Assembly (NCBI RefSeq): GCF_030419005.1
Contig: NZ_CP106953.1
Coordinates: 248,001 to 312,000 of the forward strand
Source of the DNA: Eleftheria terrae
GTDB lineage: Bacteria > Pseudomonadota > Gammaproteobacteria > Burkholderiales > Burkholderiaceae_C
Length of the DNA: 64,000 nt
Direction: 5' to 3'
The notes under the pieces were generated by a model. The model had not been told where the DNA came from. It saw nothing but the letters and a program-made list of their open reading frames with translations, and searched no databases. Positions 19,786 to 29,280 of this stretch are shown here, piece after piece. How positions within the stretch are numbered: position 1 is the first letter of the stretch; each line of letters starts with the position of its first letter. The position numbers and the translations under genes are program-made.

Positions 19786-21012
19786 ATGTTCCGCGTTTCC
19801 CAGTACATGCGCGAGCTGGCGCAGGCCGAAGCCGACGGGCACTACCCCACCACCGCCCGGCGCAGCGAGGGCCACCCCGCGGCCGGCCCGGTGGTCATCT
19901 GGAACCTCATCCGCCGCTGCAACCTCACTTGCAAGCACTGCTATTCAATCTCGGCCGACCATGAATACGCCGGCGAGCTGAGCACGCAGGAAGTGTTCAC
20001 CGTGATGGACGACCTCAAGGCCTTCCGGGTGCCGGTGCTCATCCTCTCCGGCGGCGAACCGCTGCTGCGGCCGGACCTGTTCGAGATCGCCGCACGGGCG
20101 AAGGCCATGCGCTTCTACGTCGGCCTGTCCACCAACGGCACGCTGATCGACGCCGCGATGGCCGACCGCATCGCCGCGCAGGGCTTCGACTATGTGGGCA
20201 TCAGCCTGGACGGCATCGGTGCCACGCACGACCGCTTCCGCCGGCTCGACGGTGCCTTCGACCGCAGCCTGGCCGCCCTGCGCCTGCTGCACGCGCGCGG
20301 CGTCAAGGTGGGCCTGCGCTACACCATGACGGCGATGAACGCGCACGACCTGGCGCCGCTGCTGCAGCTGATGCAGGACGAAGCGGTGGACAAGTTCTAC
20401 TTCTCGCACCTGAACTATGCGGGTCGCGGCAACATCCATCGCGCCCGCGATGCGCAGTTCGCGGCCACCCGCGCCGCGCTCGACCTGCTGTACCAGACCG
20501 CCTGGGACGCCGCGCTTTCCGGCAGCGGGCAGGACTTCGTCACCGGCAACAACGATGCCGACGGTGCCTACCTGCTGCAATGGGTGCAGCAGCGCCTGCC
20601 ACGCTGGGCCACGCCGCTGCGCGAGCGGCTGGTGGCGCGGGGCGGCAACGCCTCGGGCGTGAATGTGGCGAACATCGACAACCTCGGCATCGTGCATCCG
20701 GACACCATGTGGTGGCACCACCCGCTGGGCAGTGTGCGGGAGCGACCGTTCTCCGAGATCTGGCTGGACACCCGCGATCCGCTGATGCAGGGCCTGAAGG
20801 CCAAGCCCCGGCCGGTGGGCGGCCGCTGCGCCGGCTGCCGGTACTTCGAGCTGTGCGGCGGCAACACCCGCGTGCGGGCGCAGCAGGTCACCGGCGATCC
20901 ATGGGCCGAAGACCCGGGCTGCTACCTGGACGACGACGAGATCGGCCGTAGCGGTTGCGGCCCGGCGGCAGCGCGGGTGCTGTCCACGCCCTTCGCCTAC
21001 CAAGCCCATTGA
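19786..21012 (+). CDS. nirJ: radical SAM heme d1 biosynthesis enzyme NirJ
   Basis: A 408-residue cytoplasmic radical SAM protein. The 4Fe-4S/SAM motif is CNLTCKHC, followed by ILSGGEPLLRPDLF and GLSTNGTLI. The C-terminal part has a second cysteine set (CAGC, FELCGGNTRVRA, DPGCYL) for an auxiliary cluster, as in SPASM-like members. NirJ removes the propionate side chains from didecarboxysiroheme to place the oxo groups of heme d1. The ATG at 19786 is chosen over in-frame upstream starts because an AAGGAG site precedes it and the product begins like other NirJ (MFRVSQYM). Confidence 0.96.
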   Translation: MFRVSQYMRELAQAEADGHYPTTARRSEGHPAAGPVVIWNLIRRCNLTCKHCYSISADHEYAGELSTQEVFTVMDDLKAFRVPVLILSGGEPLLRPDLFEIAARAKAMRFYVGLSTNGTLIDAAMADRIAAQGFDYVGISLDGIGATHDRFRRLDGAFDRSLAALRLLHARGVKVGLRYTMTAMNAHDLAPLLQLMQDEAVDKFYFSHLNYAGRGNIHRARDAQFAATRAALDLLYQTAWDAALSGSGQDFVTGNNDADGAYLLQWVQQRLPRWATPLRERLVARGGNASGVNVANIDNLGIVHPDTMWWHHPLGSVRERPFSEIWLDTRDPLMQGLKAKPRPVGGRCAGCRYFELCGGNTRVRAQQVTGDPWAEDPGCYLDDDEIGRSGCGPAAARVLSTPFAYQAH

Positions 21013-21020
21013 GGTCCGCC

Positions 21021-22598
21021 ATGCACCGACTCTGCCTTTGCCTGAAGTTCGCATTGCTCGCAGCCTGGTTGGCGATGATGGCCGACATGGCCCGCGCCGG
21101 CCCCTCGGCACCGGAGCTGTACCGCCAGCACTGCATCGCCTGCCATGGCGAGCAGCGACTGGGCGGCATGGGTCCGGCCCTGCTGCCCGAGAGCTTGCAG
21201 CGGCTGCGCCCCGCCGAAGCGCTGGCTGTCGTGACGCAGGGTCGGGCCGCCACACAGATGCCCGGCTTCCAGGACCAGCTGTCCGCCGAGGAAGCGGCCG
21301 CCCTGGTGCAGTGGATCTACACCCCGGTGACGCCTACGCCGCAATGGGGCGAGGCCGACATCCGCACCTCGCGCACCGCCCGGGCCGATGCCGGCAAGCT
21401 GCCCGGCCGCCCGGCCTGGAAGGCCGACCCGATGAACCTCTTCGTGGTGGTCGAGGGCGGCGACCATCATGTGTCGCTGGTCGATGGCGACCGTTTCGAG
21501 GTCATTCACCGCTTCGCGTCCCGCTTCGCGCTGCATGGCGGGCCGAAGTTCTCGCCCGAGGGCCGCCATGTCTACTTCGGCTCGCGGGACGGCTGGATCA
21601 CCAAGTACGACCTGTGGAACCTGGCTGTGGTGGCGGAGGTGCGAGCCGGCCTCAACATGCGCAACATCGCCGTCTCGGGCGACGGCCGCTGGGTGATGGC
21701 GGCCAACTACCTGCCGCACACCCTGGCGCTGTTCGACGCGGACCTGAACCTGCAGCGCATCTACCCCGCCGCCACGCTGGACGGCAAGACCAGCTCGCGC
21801 GTCTCGGCGGTCTACGACGCGCAGCCCCGCCGCAGCTTCGTCGTGGCGATGAAGGACATCCCCGAGCTGTGGGAGATCTCCTATGACCCCGCCGCCGAAC
21901 CCATCCATGACGGCCTGGTGCACGACTACAAGATGGGCGAAGCCATCGCCAAGCCCGGCCACCTCGGCGTGCGGCGCACACCACTGGACGAGCCGCTCGA
22001 CGACTTCTTCTTCGACCAGAGCTACCGCCATGTGCTGGGCGCCACGCGGCCCAAGGGTGACGGCAGCCCCAGCGCGCAAGTGGTCAACCTGGACGTGCGG
22101 CGCCGCATCGCCCGCCTGCCGCTGGCCGGCATGCCGCACCTGGGCTCCGGCATCACCTTCGCATGGCGAGGCCGCACGGTGCTCGCCTCGCCCAACCTGA
22201 AGGACGGCGTGGTGCAGGTCATCGACATGCGCACCTGGCAACCGGTGAAGAGCATCGCCACCCCTGGCCCCGGCTTCTTCATGCGCAGCCATGAGCAATC
22301 GCGCTACGCCTGGGTGGACTCCATGATGAGCCCGACGGCCAGGGACACGCTGACTGTCATCGACAAGGCCACGCTGGAGCCGGTTGCACAGATCCGCGAG
22401 CCGGGCCGCACCCTGGCCCACATCGAGTTCACCCGAGACGGCCGCCATGCGCTGGCCAGCCTGTGGGAGGACGACGGCGCGCTGATCGTCTACGACGCGC
22501 GCACCTTGAAGGAAGTCAAGCGCCTGCCAATGAGCAAGCCCGTGGGGAAGTACAACGTCTGGAACAAGATCTCGCGCTCGGAGGGCACCTCGCACTGA
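21021..22598 (+). CDS. nirN: NirN, dihydro-heme d1 dehydrogenase
   Basis: A 525-residue periplasmic NirS-like protein with a signal peptide (ADMARA-GPS), a cytochrome c domain with CIACH at residues 38-42, and a d1-type propeller (FALHGGPKFSPEGRHVYFGS, LYFGSRDGWITKYD-like and GKYNVWNKI segments). In Pseudomonas NirN oxidises dihydro-heme d1 in the last step before insertion into NirS. Shorter than NirS and with a different final strand, so it is not a second nitrite reductase. Last plus-strand gene of the nir operon; the next gene converges. Confidence 0.94.
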   Translation: MHRLCLCLKFALLAAWLAMMADMARAGPSAPELYRQHCIACHGEQRLGGMGPALLPESLQRLRPAEALAVVTQGRAATQMPGFQDQLSAEEAAALVQWIYTPVTPTPQWGEADIRTSRTARADAGKLPGRPAWKADPMNLFVVVEGGDHHVSLVDGDRFEVIHRFASRFALHGGPKFSPEGRHVYFGSRDGWITKYDLWNLAVVAEVRAGLNMRNIAVSGDGRWVMAANYLPHTLALFDADLNLQRIYPAATLDGKTSSRVSAVYDAQPRRSFVVAMKDIPELWEISYDPAAEPIHDGLVHDYKMGEAIAKPGHLGVRRTPLDEPLDDFFFDQSYRHVLGATRPKGDGSPSAQVVNLDVRRRIARLPLAGMPHLGSGITFAWRGRTVLASPNLKDGVVQVIDMRTWQPVKSIATPGPGFFMRSHEQSRYAWVDSMMSPTARDTLTVIDKATLEPVAQIREPGRTLAHIEFTRDGRHALASLWEDDGALIVYDARTLKEVKRLPMSKPVGKYNVWNKISRSEGTSH

Positions 22599-22726
22599 GG
22601 TCAGACGCAGCCCTCGGCCACCTTGCACGCGTGCCCCCGTCATCGCCAGCCGGCGCCCGAAGGCAGCACCGGCCCGCGGGCTGGCGCTGCCTGGCCGCCC
22701 GCCGGGCCGCTCCCCGTCGGCGCGCC

Positions 22727-23701
22727 TCACGGCGCGTCGATGATCCACAACGCGGTGGGCCGCGTGGCGTCCGGGTCGTCCGAGGCCTCGAAGGCAATGC
22801 GCCGCCCGTCGGGCGACCAGCTTGGCGCACCGTTGTAGCCGGACGAGCGGGTGACCAGCCGGGGCGTACCGCCACTGGCCGCGACCACCGCGATCTGGGC
22901 GCCCTCCTCGCCCGGCGGGGTGGCCGAGAACACCAGCTGCTTGCCGTCCGGGGAGTAGGAAGCATCGGTGCAGGACCAGCCGGGCGGCGTCACGCGCTGC
23001 ACCTCGCTGCCGTCGGGCTTCATCGTGTACAGCGCCCAGTCGTCGCCCAAGCGCTGGAACACGATGCGGTCACCGGCCGGTGACCAGTTCGGCTCGCGGT
23101 CGGCGAAACCCCGGGTGATGCGCGTCAGCCCGCCGCCGTTGGCCTGCACCTTCCACAGCTCGGCGGCAGTCTCGCTCACGGACGCCTCGAACACCAGCTG
23201 CGACCCGTCCGGCGAGAAACTCGGCTCGATGTAGGGAGCGCCGCTGTGATGCGTGAGGCGCTGCGGCCGGCTGCCGTCGGCGGCGATGGTCCAGATTTCG
23301 TCGCTGTCGCCCACTGCGTCGCTGGCATAGGCGATGCGGCCGGCCCGGCTCCAGCAGGCGCCGGGCAGGTTCACGTTGCTGGCGCCGTCATCGATCACCC
23401 GGGCGGGTGTGCCGCCGGTGACGGGCACCGTCCACAGGCTCGCGGGGGCCTGGTTGTAGCCGCGGTGCCAGCGGGTGAACACGAGGCGGCGGCCATCCGG
23501 GCTGAAGCAGGCATTCTGCGCAGAGGCAGGGGCGGGCAGCGCCACGATGCGGCAGGCACCGTCGGCACGGCAGCCGGGGGCTGGCGCGCCGGCCACGCCA
23601 CTGGCGGCCTCAGGCGCATCCACCCCTGCGGAGCCGCCGCACGACGCCACGCTCAGCAAGGCTGCGGCCAGCGGCAGCCAACGGGTCAGGGGCCAGGTCA
23701 C
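22727..23701 (-). CDS. TolB-like beta-propeller lipoprotein
   Basis: A 324-residue lipoprotein. The GTG at 23701 follows GGAGACACC and gives a short signal ending in a lipobox, LLSVASC. The mature part repeats the PD40/TolB motif (CFSPDGRRLVFTR, SFSPDGSQLVFEA, NWSPAGDRIVFQR, SYSPDGKQLVFSA, SWSPDGRRIAFEA), giving a six-bladed propeller. Unlike TolB there is no N-terminal anticodon-like domain. It faces the end of nirN and has no obvious denitrification role. Confidence 0.8.
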   Translation of the reverse strand: MTWPLTRWLPLAAALLSVASCGGSAGVDAPEAASGVAGAPAPGCRADGACRIVALPAPASAQNACFSPDGRRLVFTRWHRGYNQAPASLWTVPVTGGTPARVIDDGASNVNLPGACWSRAGRIAYASDAVGDSDEIWTIAADGSRPQRLTHHSGAPYIEPSFSPDGSQLVFEASVSETAAELWKVQANGGGLTRITRGFADREPNWSPAGDRIVFQRLGDDWALYTMKPDGSEVQRVTPPGWSCTDASYSPDGKQLVFSATPPGEEGAQIAVVAASGGTPRLVTRSSGYNGAPSWSPDGRRIAFEASDDPDATRPTALWIIDAP

Positions 23702-23821
23702 GATGGTGTCTCCTTGGAAGCGCCGCGGCTGCACCGCGGCAAGGTGCCCGCAGTATCGCCATCGCCTGCTGACCGGAAGCTGATGCGCCTGGCGCCGTGC
23801 AGCCCGCGCGGGGCCGCTGCC

Positions 23822-24649
23822 TCAAGTGACGCTGAGCGGCTCCGCTGCGCTGGGGCTGAGCACCTGCCGCAGCGCCACCACCGTGCCGATCACGATCAGC
23901 GCCGGCGAGCGCACCTCGTGCTCGCGCGCCAGGGCCGGCAAGGTCGCGAGCGTGCCCACCACGGTCCGCTGCTCGGGCAGCGTGGCACGCTCGACCAGGG
24001 CCGCCGGCGTGTCGGCCGCCAGGCCATGCGCCTGCAGCTGCTCGCTGATGGTCGGCAGCGTGCTCACGCCCATGTAGATCACCACGGTCTGCCGGGCGCG
24101 TGCCAGTGTCGCCCAGTCGAGGTCCGCGCTGCGCTGTGCGCCCTCGCCGCGCAGGTGGCCGGTGGTCAACACCAGCGATTCGGCATGGTCCCGATGCGTG
24201 AGCGGAATGCCGGCGGCCGCCGCCGCTCCCTGTGCCGCGCTGATGCCGGGAATCACCTCGAAGGGGACGCCCGCGGCTGCCAGGGCCTGCGCCTCCTCGC
24301 CACCGCGGCCGAAGATGTAGGGATCGCCCCCCTTCAGGCGCAGCACGCTGCGGCCACTTTGCGCCAGCCGCACCATCAGCGCGGCGATGTCCTCCTGCGG
24401 CAGCGTGTGGTGGCCGCTTTCCTTGCCCACGTAGACCAGGTCGGCGTCCGGGCGCACCAGCTGCAGCACTTCCCTCGACACCAGGTGGTCATAGAGCACC
24501 AGCTGCGCGGCCTGCAGCGCCTTGGCGGCCTTCACGGTGAGCAACTCCGGATCGCCCGGCCCAGCGCCCACGAGCGTGACGCGTGCGGGCCGCCGGGCCG
24601 CTGGCGCTGCGCCGGGGGTGAAATGCAAGGGCTCGGTGAGCAGGGTCAT
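23822..24649 (-). CDS. nirE: uroporphyrinogen-III C-methyltransferase (NirE/CobA type)
   Basis: A 275-residue SAM-dependent enzyme methylating uroporphyrinogen III at C2 and C7 to precorrin-2, the entry point to siroheme and heme d1. VGAGPGDPELLT at about residues 28-38, DHLVSREVL, GGDPYIFGRGGEEA, PGISAAQGAAAAAGIPLTHRD and VIYMGVSTLP are family signatures. It lacks the CysG N-terminal dehydrogenase/ferrochelatase part. Its place beside nir genes supports a NirE role, although a general CobA/SumT function is possible. The ATG at 24649 is preferred to an upstream in-frame start because the enzyme domain begins shortly after. Confidence 0.9.
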   Translation of the reverse strand: MTLLTEPLHFTPGAAPAARRPARVTLVGAGPGDPELLTVKAAKALQAAQLVLYDHLVSREVLQLVRPDADLVYVGKESGHHTLPQEDIAALMVRLAQSGRSVLRLKGGDPYIFGRGGEEAQALAAAGVPFEVIPGISAAQGAAAAAGIPLTHRDHAESLVLTTGHLRGEGAQRSADLDWATLARARQTVVIYMGVSTLPTISEQLQAHGLAADTPAALVERATLPEQRTVVGTLATLPALAREHEVRSPALIVIGTVVALRQVLSPSAAEPLSVT

Positions 24650-24758
24650 GGCAGGCTTTCGATCGATGCGGCACGGCGCCGGATACTGCATTGCACGATC
24701 GCCGGCGCAGCGCCGCCTTGAAGCAGTTCAAGCCCAGGGCGGTGCCATGTCGGCATGC

Positions 24759-25547
24759 TCATCGCCCCGGATAGGCAGCCAGCCGGCGTGCATCGAGGAT
24801 GTGCACGTCGCGCTTGTCGATGTGGACCAGGCCGGCCGCTTCCAGCTCATGCAGCACCCGAGAGAAGTACTCGGGCGTGAGCGACAGGCGGGAGGCGATG
24901 GTGGCCTTGCTGACCGGCAGCGACACGGTGATGACTTCGCCGCTCACACAGTCCTCGGCCACCTGGTCGCGCAGCAGGTAGCCGATCACGCGCTGCAGCC
25001 CGCTGTGCAATGCATAGGCCTCCACGTCGTGCACCAGGCCATGCAGCCGGCGCGAGATGCCGGCCAGCATGCGCATGGCAAAGCGTGGGTCGCGCTCGAT
25101 CTCGTCGACGACCGCGTGCTTCTTCACGGTCAGCAGCAGCGTGTCGGAGAGCGCCTGGGCGTTGATGATGTAGGCCTTGCCGGCGAACATCAGCGCTTCG
25201 GCAAAGCTGTGGCCCGGTCCGGCCAGCTCGATGACCTTCTCCTGCCCGGCGGGCGAGATGGCGAAGAGCTTGACCTGCCCGGTGACAGTGACATGGAACT
25301 CCTCGCAAGGCTGTCCCACCCGGAAAAGGGTCTCACCGCGCGCCAGGCGGCGCAAGTGGCAGCCGCCCGCCACACGCTCCAGCTCGGCCGGGCTCAGGTC
25401 ATTGAACAGGGGCAGCACCGACAGGTAGCGGGGCACATCGAAGGCACGGGCATCCAAGGGGGCTCCGACGACAAGGGATGGCAAGGGGTGGGCAAGCAAT
25501 GACTGATTGTGGGAGTGCCCCACCCTCGCCTTCTTGCGGAACGTCAA
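24759..25547 (-). CDS. dnr: Crp/Fnr-family regulator, Dnr/NnrR-like
   Basis: A 262-residue regulator with a cyclic-nucleotide-binding-like sensor domain (FRVGQPCEEFHVTVTGQVKLF, PGHSFAEALMFAGKAY), a dimerisation helix, and a C-terminal winged helix (VSKATIASRLSLTPEYFSRVLHELEA). It lacks the N-terminal cysteine cluster of oxygen-sensing Fnr. Together with its place beside nir genes this points to the NO-responsive Dnr/NnrR branch that activates nir and nor promoters. The start is uncertain; a GTG about nine codons in is also possible. Exact subfamily inferred. Confidence 0.82.
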   Translation of the reverse strand: MTFRKKARVGHSHNQSLLAHPLPSLVVGAPLDARAFDVPRYLSVLPLFNDLSPAELERVAGGCHLRRLARGETLFRVGQPCEEFHVTVTGQVKLFAISPAGQEKVIELAGPGHSFAEALMFAGKAYIINAQALSDTLLLTVKKHAVVDEIERDPRFAMRMLAGISRRLHGLVHDVEAYALHSGLQRVIGYLLRDQVAEDCVSGEVITVSLPVSKATIASRLSLTPEYFSRVLHELEAAGLVHIDKRDVHILDARRLAAYPGR

Positions 25548-25728
25548 GCACCCCGCATCCGACCGGGACGGCAGGTGCCGGCACGGAGCCGGGCGCTGGC
25601 GTCATGCACAGGCCAGCGCCGTGCGGCCGGTGGCCGGCCCGGGCCATGACTCGTCCGGGCGCTGCCGTGAGCCGGTGGCCGGCGCGCCCTTCCATGGCTT
25701 GCCAGCCGACCGGGCAGCATGCGCATCG

Positions 25729-26370
25729 CTACGCTCGCTTCGCCGCTCGCAGGCTGCGAAGGTAGGCGCAGAACATGTCGGCCATCGCTTCGGCATAGGC
25801 TTGGATCTCTTCCTCCGTGCGGGAGCTTTCGGAGAAATCCTTGCCCACCGCGCCAAGTGTGGTGGTGATGAGGTCGCCGGCCACGGCACGCGTTTCGTCC
25901 GAGACCCGGGGCAGCACCTCCCGCATGAAGGCCTGCACGGTGTGATCGGCTGCTGCCCTGGCCTCGTGCGCCTCGGGTGCATCCCGGTAGAGCGGAGCGG
26001 CGTCATTGAGCGCGGTGCGGATCTCGGCTTCATCGCATTCCGAGCGGATGAAGGCGTGGACCAGCAGCCGCAAGCGCTCAAGCGGCGGTCGACGCCGGTC
26101 CTCCAGGATCGCACACAGCATCTCGGTCGTTCGCCGCCACTCATCGCTCTGCAGGCGAAAGAGGATCGATGCCTTGTTCGGGAAGTACTGATACACCGAG
26201 CCGACACTGACGCCGGCCCGTTCGGCCACCCGCGTGGTGGTGAAGCGCTGCGCGCCTTCCTTTGCCAAAACCTGAATGGCAGCTTCGAGAATCGCGGCGA
26301 CCAGCCCGGCCGAGCGCACCTGCTTCGGCTGTCTCCGTGAGGCGATGGGTGTGCTTCGGCGTTCGGCCAT
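25729..26370 (-). CDS. TetR-family transcriptional regulator
   Basis: A 213-residue repressor-type protein. Residues about 25-65 form the TetR helix-turn-helix (ILEAAIQVLAKEGAQRFTTT, VAERAGVSVGSVYQYFPNK), followed by the helical ligand domain. The ATG at 26370 begins MAERRSTPIASRRQPKQ. It is divergent from an O-methyltransferase gene 90 bases away, and between them is a sharp palindrome at 26400-26415, the likely operator. It probably represses itself and the methyltransferase in the absence of an unknown small ligand. Confidence 0.9.
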   Translation of the reverse strand: MAERRSTPIASRRQPKQVRSAGLVAAILEAAIQVLAKEGAQRFTTTRVAERAGVSVGSVYQYFPNKASILFRLQSDEWRRTTEMLCAILEDRRRPPLERLRLLVHAFIRSECDEAEIRTALNDAAPLYRDAPEAHEARAAADHTVQAFMREVLPRVSDETRAVAGDLITTTLGAVGKDFSESSRTEEEIQAYAEAMADMFCAYLRSLRAAKRA

Positions 26371-26399
26371 GGGTGTGACGGGCAATGCGAATAGGAAAC

Positions 26400-26415
26400 A
26401 TGAAGGTTCCTTCAT
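26400..26415. promoter_or_regulatory. TetR operator palindrome
   Basis: ATGAAGG-TT-CCTTCAT: two perfect 7-bp arms with a 2-bp centre, located between the divergent TetR-family gene and the O-methyltransferase gene. Position and symmetry are typical of a TetR-family operator. Confidence 0.7.
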
Positions 26416-26460
26416 ATTATGACGACTCCCTTCACCCACTCTCTTCAGGAAGACCCTGCC

Positions 26461-27126
26461 ATGACGACCCTGACCACCGCACCGCTGGCGGCCCTGCTGG
26501 ACCGCCTGTTCAACGAAGCCGCCGCGACATCGCCGGCGAACAGCCCCGCGCTCGCCGGACTGACCGAGGCCGACCATGCGCGCCTGATGCGCAGCAAGAC
26601 CGACTACCGCGACTTCTACGGGCGCCTGAAGGATTTCCCGCTGCCCGTTTCGCGCGAGACCGGCACCCTCCTCTACATGCTGGCGCGAAGCAGCCACGCG
26701 CGCACCATCGTCGAGTTCGGCACCTCCTTCGGCATCTCTACCCTGTACCTGGCCGCGGCCCTGCGGGACAACGGAGGTGGCCAACTCATCACCAGCGAAT
26801 TCGAGCCGTCCAAGGTGGCCCGCGCGCGCGATCACCTGGCAGCCGGGGGGCTGATCGATCTGGTGGAGATCCGTGAGGGAGACGCACTGCAGACGCTGGC
26901 CGTCGACCTGCCCGACAGCATCGACCTGGTCCTGCTCGACGGTGCCAAGGCGCTCTATCCCGACATCCTCGGCCTGCTGGAAAGCCGGCTGCGGCCCGGT
27001 GCCCTCATCGTCGCCGACAACGCGGACCACAGCCCGGACTACCTGGCACGGGTGCGCTCCCCCTCAGGGGGCTACCTGTCCACGCCGTTCGGCGAAGACG
27101 TGGAGCTGTCGATGCGTCTTGGCTGA
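26461..27126 (+). CDS. class I SAM-dependent O-methyltransferase
   Basis: A 221-residue cytoplasmic methyltransferase of the O-methyltransferase family 3 (catechol-OMT-like) type. VEFGTSFGISTLYLAAAL is the SAM-binding glycine loop, SEFEPSKVARARDHL binds the ribose, and DLVLLDGAKALYPDIL plus LIVADNADHSPDY give the metal/catalytic acidic region. An AGGAAG site precedes the ATG at 26461; an in-frame start 14 codons upstream is less likely. Probably controlled by the divergent TetR protein. Substrate unknown. Confidence 0.85.
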   Translation: MTTLTTAPLAALLDRLFNEAAATSPANSPALAGLTEADHARLMRSKTDYRDFYGRLKDFPLPVSRETGTLLYMLARSSHARTIVEFGTSFGISTLYLAAALRDNGGGQLITSEFEPSKVARARDHLAAGGLIDLVEIREGDALQTLAVDLPDSIDLVLLDGAKALYPDILGLLESRLRPGALIVADNADHSPDYLARVRSPSGGYLSTPFGEDVELSMRLG

Positions 27127-27266
27127 AGGCGGTCGCTGCACCGGCAGGCCGGCGTGGAGCAAGGTGGCCCTTGCCTCGTGGCTGCTTTCCCTGCCTGCGC
27201 CCTGTGCCGCGGGCGCTGCGCAAGCCAGCGGCGCCGTTCATCGTGGCGGCAGCGCCAAGGCGCTGT

Positions 27267-28217
27267 TCACAGCGGCACCGGCGCCTCGCCGGCTCGCAGG
27301 CGCTCGATGTCGCGCGCTGGCGGCGCGCCGAAGCGGCGCCGGTACTCGCGGCTGAACTGCGACGGGCTGCTGTAGCCCACGCGGTGGCCGGCGGTCGCCG
27401 CATCAGCCACCTCGCTGAGCAACAGGCGCCGTGCTTCCTGCAGGCGCAGCTGCTTCTGGTACTGCAGCGGGCTCATCGACGTCAACGCCTTGAAGTGCTG
27501 GTGCAGCGACGACGGGCTCATGTGCGCCTCCCGGGCCAGCGCCTCGATGCGCAAGGGTTGGTCCAGGTGCGCCCGGATCCAAGCAATCGCCTTGCGGACG
27601 CGCTGCCCAGGGCCGTCCGCCCGGGCGAGATGAGCGAGCAGCGGGCCTTCGGGACTTTTCAGCAGCCGGTAGACGATCTCGCGCATGGCCAGCGGCGCCA
27701 GCGTCTCGATGTCTTCGGGACTGTCCAGCAGCGCCACCAGGCGCAGCACCGCATCGAGCAGCGGCGCCGAGGTGCGGCTCAACCAGAGGCCACGACCGGT
27801 CGGAACCGGCGGGGCAGGCAGCCGCGCCTGCAGCAGCAGCCCGGCGATCTCGCCGGGATCCAGATCGAGCCGGACGCAAAGATAAGGCGCATCCGGCGTG
27901 GCCTGCACCACCTGGCCCGAGACCGGCAGCTCGACCGAGGCCACCAGGTAACGGGAGCGGTCGTACAGGTAGGCCTCATCCTGCAACATCACCCGTTTGG
28001 CACCGCCCGCAACCACGCACAGCGCCGGTTGCTGCACCGCATGCAGCGGCTGGTTCGGCTGCGACGCGCGGATCAGCGCCAGCCGTCCGATGGCGGTGCT
28101 GAACACCCCGTCACCGGACGTGGCACGCTGGATCAAGCTGGCCAGCCGCGTGAGGGGCACCGAGAGGTCCGGGGGCGCCACGTCGGCCGGCGGCCGGGAA
28201 AGGGATGAGGAAGTCAT
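27267..28217 (-). CDS. AraC-family regulator with AraC_N sensor domain
   Basis: A 316-residue regulator. The N-terminal half matches the AraC_N type (QPALCVVAGGAKRVMLQDEA, YLVASVELPVSGQVVQATPD), and the C-terminal half has two helix-turn-helix motifs (IEALAREAHMSPSSLHQHFK and AATAGHRVGYSSPSQFSREY). It is divergent from a short-chain dehydrogenase 170 bases away, the usual arrangement for this subfamily. The ATG at 28217 is preferred to upstream in-frame starts that would add a disordered extension. Confidence 0.88.
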   Translation of the reverse strand: MTSSSLSRPPADVAPPDLSVPLTRLASLIQRATSGDGVFSTAIGRLALIRASQPNQPLHAVQQPALCVVAGGAKRVMLQDEAYLYDRSRYLVASVELPVSGQVVQATPDAPYLCVRLDLDPGEIAGLLLQARLPAPPVPTGRGLWLSRTSAPLLDAVLRLVALLDSPEDIETLAPLAMREIVYRLLKSPEGPLLAHLARADGPGQRVRKAIAWIRAHLDQPLRIEALAREAHMSPSSLHQHFKALTSMSPLQYQKQLRLQEARRLLLSEVADAATAGHRVGYSSPSQFSREYRRRFGAPPARDIERLRAGEAPVPL

Positions 28218-28387
28218 GGCGGTAGAGCTTGCCTGGAGACGGCCGCGGTCCCAACCGGGGCCCTGCGTTGCTGGAGGATTGTGCAAGAAGTGGCGGCGTC
28301 TGGGCTACCCCCCGGGCAGCGCTGCTTCCTAGACTCGCTTTCATCTTGTACCCCTGTGCTCAGGCACTCACACGAAAGGAAGCGAAC

Positions 28388-29125
28388 ATGTCAGGCATCG
28401 ACGGCAAGGTGGTGGTCATCACGGGCGCGAGCAGCGGCATTGGCGAGGCCACGGCCCGCCTGCTGGCCCGGCGCGGAGCGAAGGTGGTGCTCGGCGCACG
28501 GCGCCAGGAGCGACTGGCAGCGCTGGCCGACGCCATCCGCAGTGAAGGCGGCTCGGCCTGCCACCGCACGCTGGACGTGACCCGTCTGCAGGAGGTGGAG
28601 GCCATCGTCAGCTTTGCCCGCGAGAGCTTCGGCCGCGTCGACGTGGTGGTCAACAACGCCGGGGTGATGCCGCTCTCTCGCCTGGAGGAAGGCAAGATTG
28701 ACGAGTGGAACCGCATGATCGACGTCAACATCCGCGGTGTGCTGCACGGCATTGCGGCCGGACTGCCGGTGATGCGGGCGCAGAAGAGCGGCCAGTTCGT
28801 CAACGTCTCCTCCATCGGCGGTCATGCCGTGTCCCCCACCGCGGCGGTGTATTGCGCCACCAAGTTCGCGGTGCGAGCGATCTCGGAGGGCCTCAGGCAG
28901 GAAGTGGGGGGCGACATCCGCGTCACGGTGATATCGCCCGGCGTGACCGAGTCGGAACTTGCCGACTCGATCTCCGACCCCGGCGCACGTGAGTTGATGC
29001 AGGACTTTCGTCGCATCGCGATTGCGCCCGACGCGGTGGCCCGCGCGATCGCCTTCGCCATCGAGCAGCCGGAGGACGTGGATACCAGCGAGATCATCGT
29101 GCGGCCGACCGCCAGCCCGTACTGA
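28388..29125 (+). CDS. short-chain dehydrogenase/reductase
   Basis: A 245-residue NAD(P)-dependent oxidoreductase. VVVITGASSGIGEATARLLA is the cofactor-binding TGxxxGxG motif, NNAG at about residues 87-90 stabilises the fold, and the catalytic Ser-Tyr-Lys set is visible in NVSSIGGHAVSPTAAVYCATK. Classical SDR length. Substrate cannot be read. Divergent from an AraC-type regulator, which probably controls it. Confidence 0.9.
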   Translation: MSGIDGKVVVITGASSGIGEATARLLARRGAKVVLGARRQERLAALADAIRSEGGSACHRTLDVTRLQEVEAIVSFARESFGRVDVVVNNAGVMPLSRLEEGKIDEWNRMIDVNIRGVLHGIAAGLPVMRAQKSGQFVNVSSIGGHAVSPTAAVYCATKFAVRAISEGLRQEVGGDIRVTVISPGVTESELADSISDPGARELMQDFRRIAIAPDAVARAIAFAIEQPEDVDTSEIIVRPTASPY

Positions 29126-29280
29126 CCGGTGCGGCGGCCCGGCCGCAGCCGGCGCAGTGACGTCCGAGGCCATTGCCGCTGCCGTGCGCGGCTCTGTCCG
29201 GCACGGCTGTGACGGGCGGCTCGTCCGGGGCCCCAAGGCCGCTGCCGCGACCGCGGCGCGGCAGCGGTCCGGCAGCCCTC

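Noticed and set aside
21021..22598. Second nitrite reductase (nirS paralogue)
   Set aside because: Length, position after nirJ and the end of the propeller fit NirN rather than NirS.
20997..22748. 583-codon minus-strand frame
   Set aside because: Antisense to nirN, which has a CxxCH site and d1-type propeller motifs.
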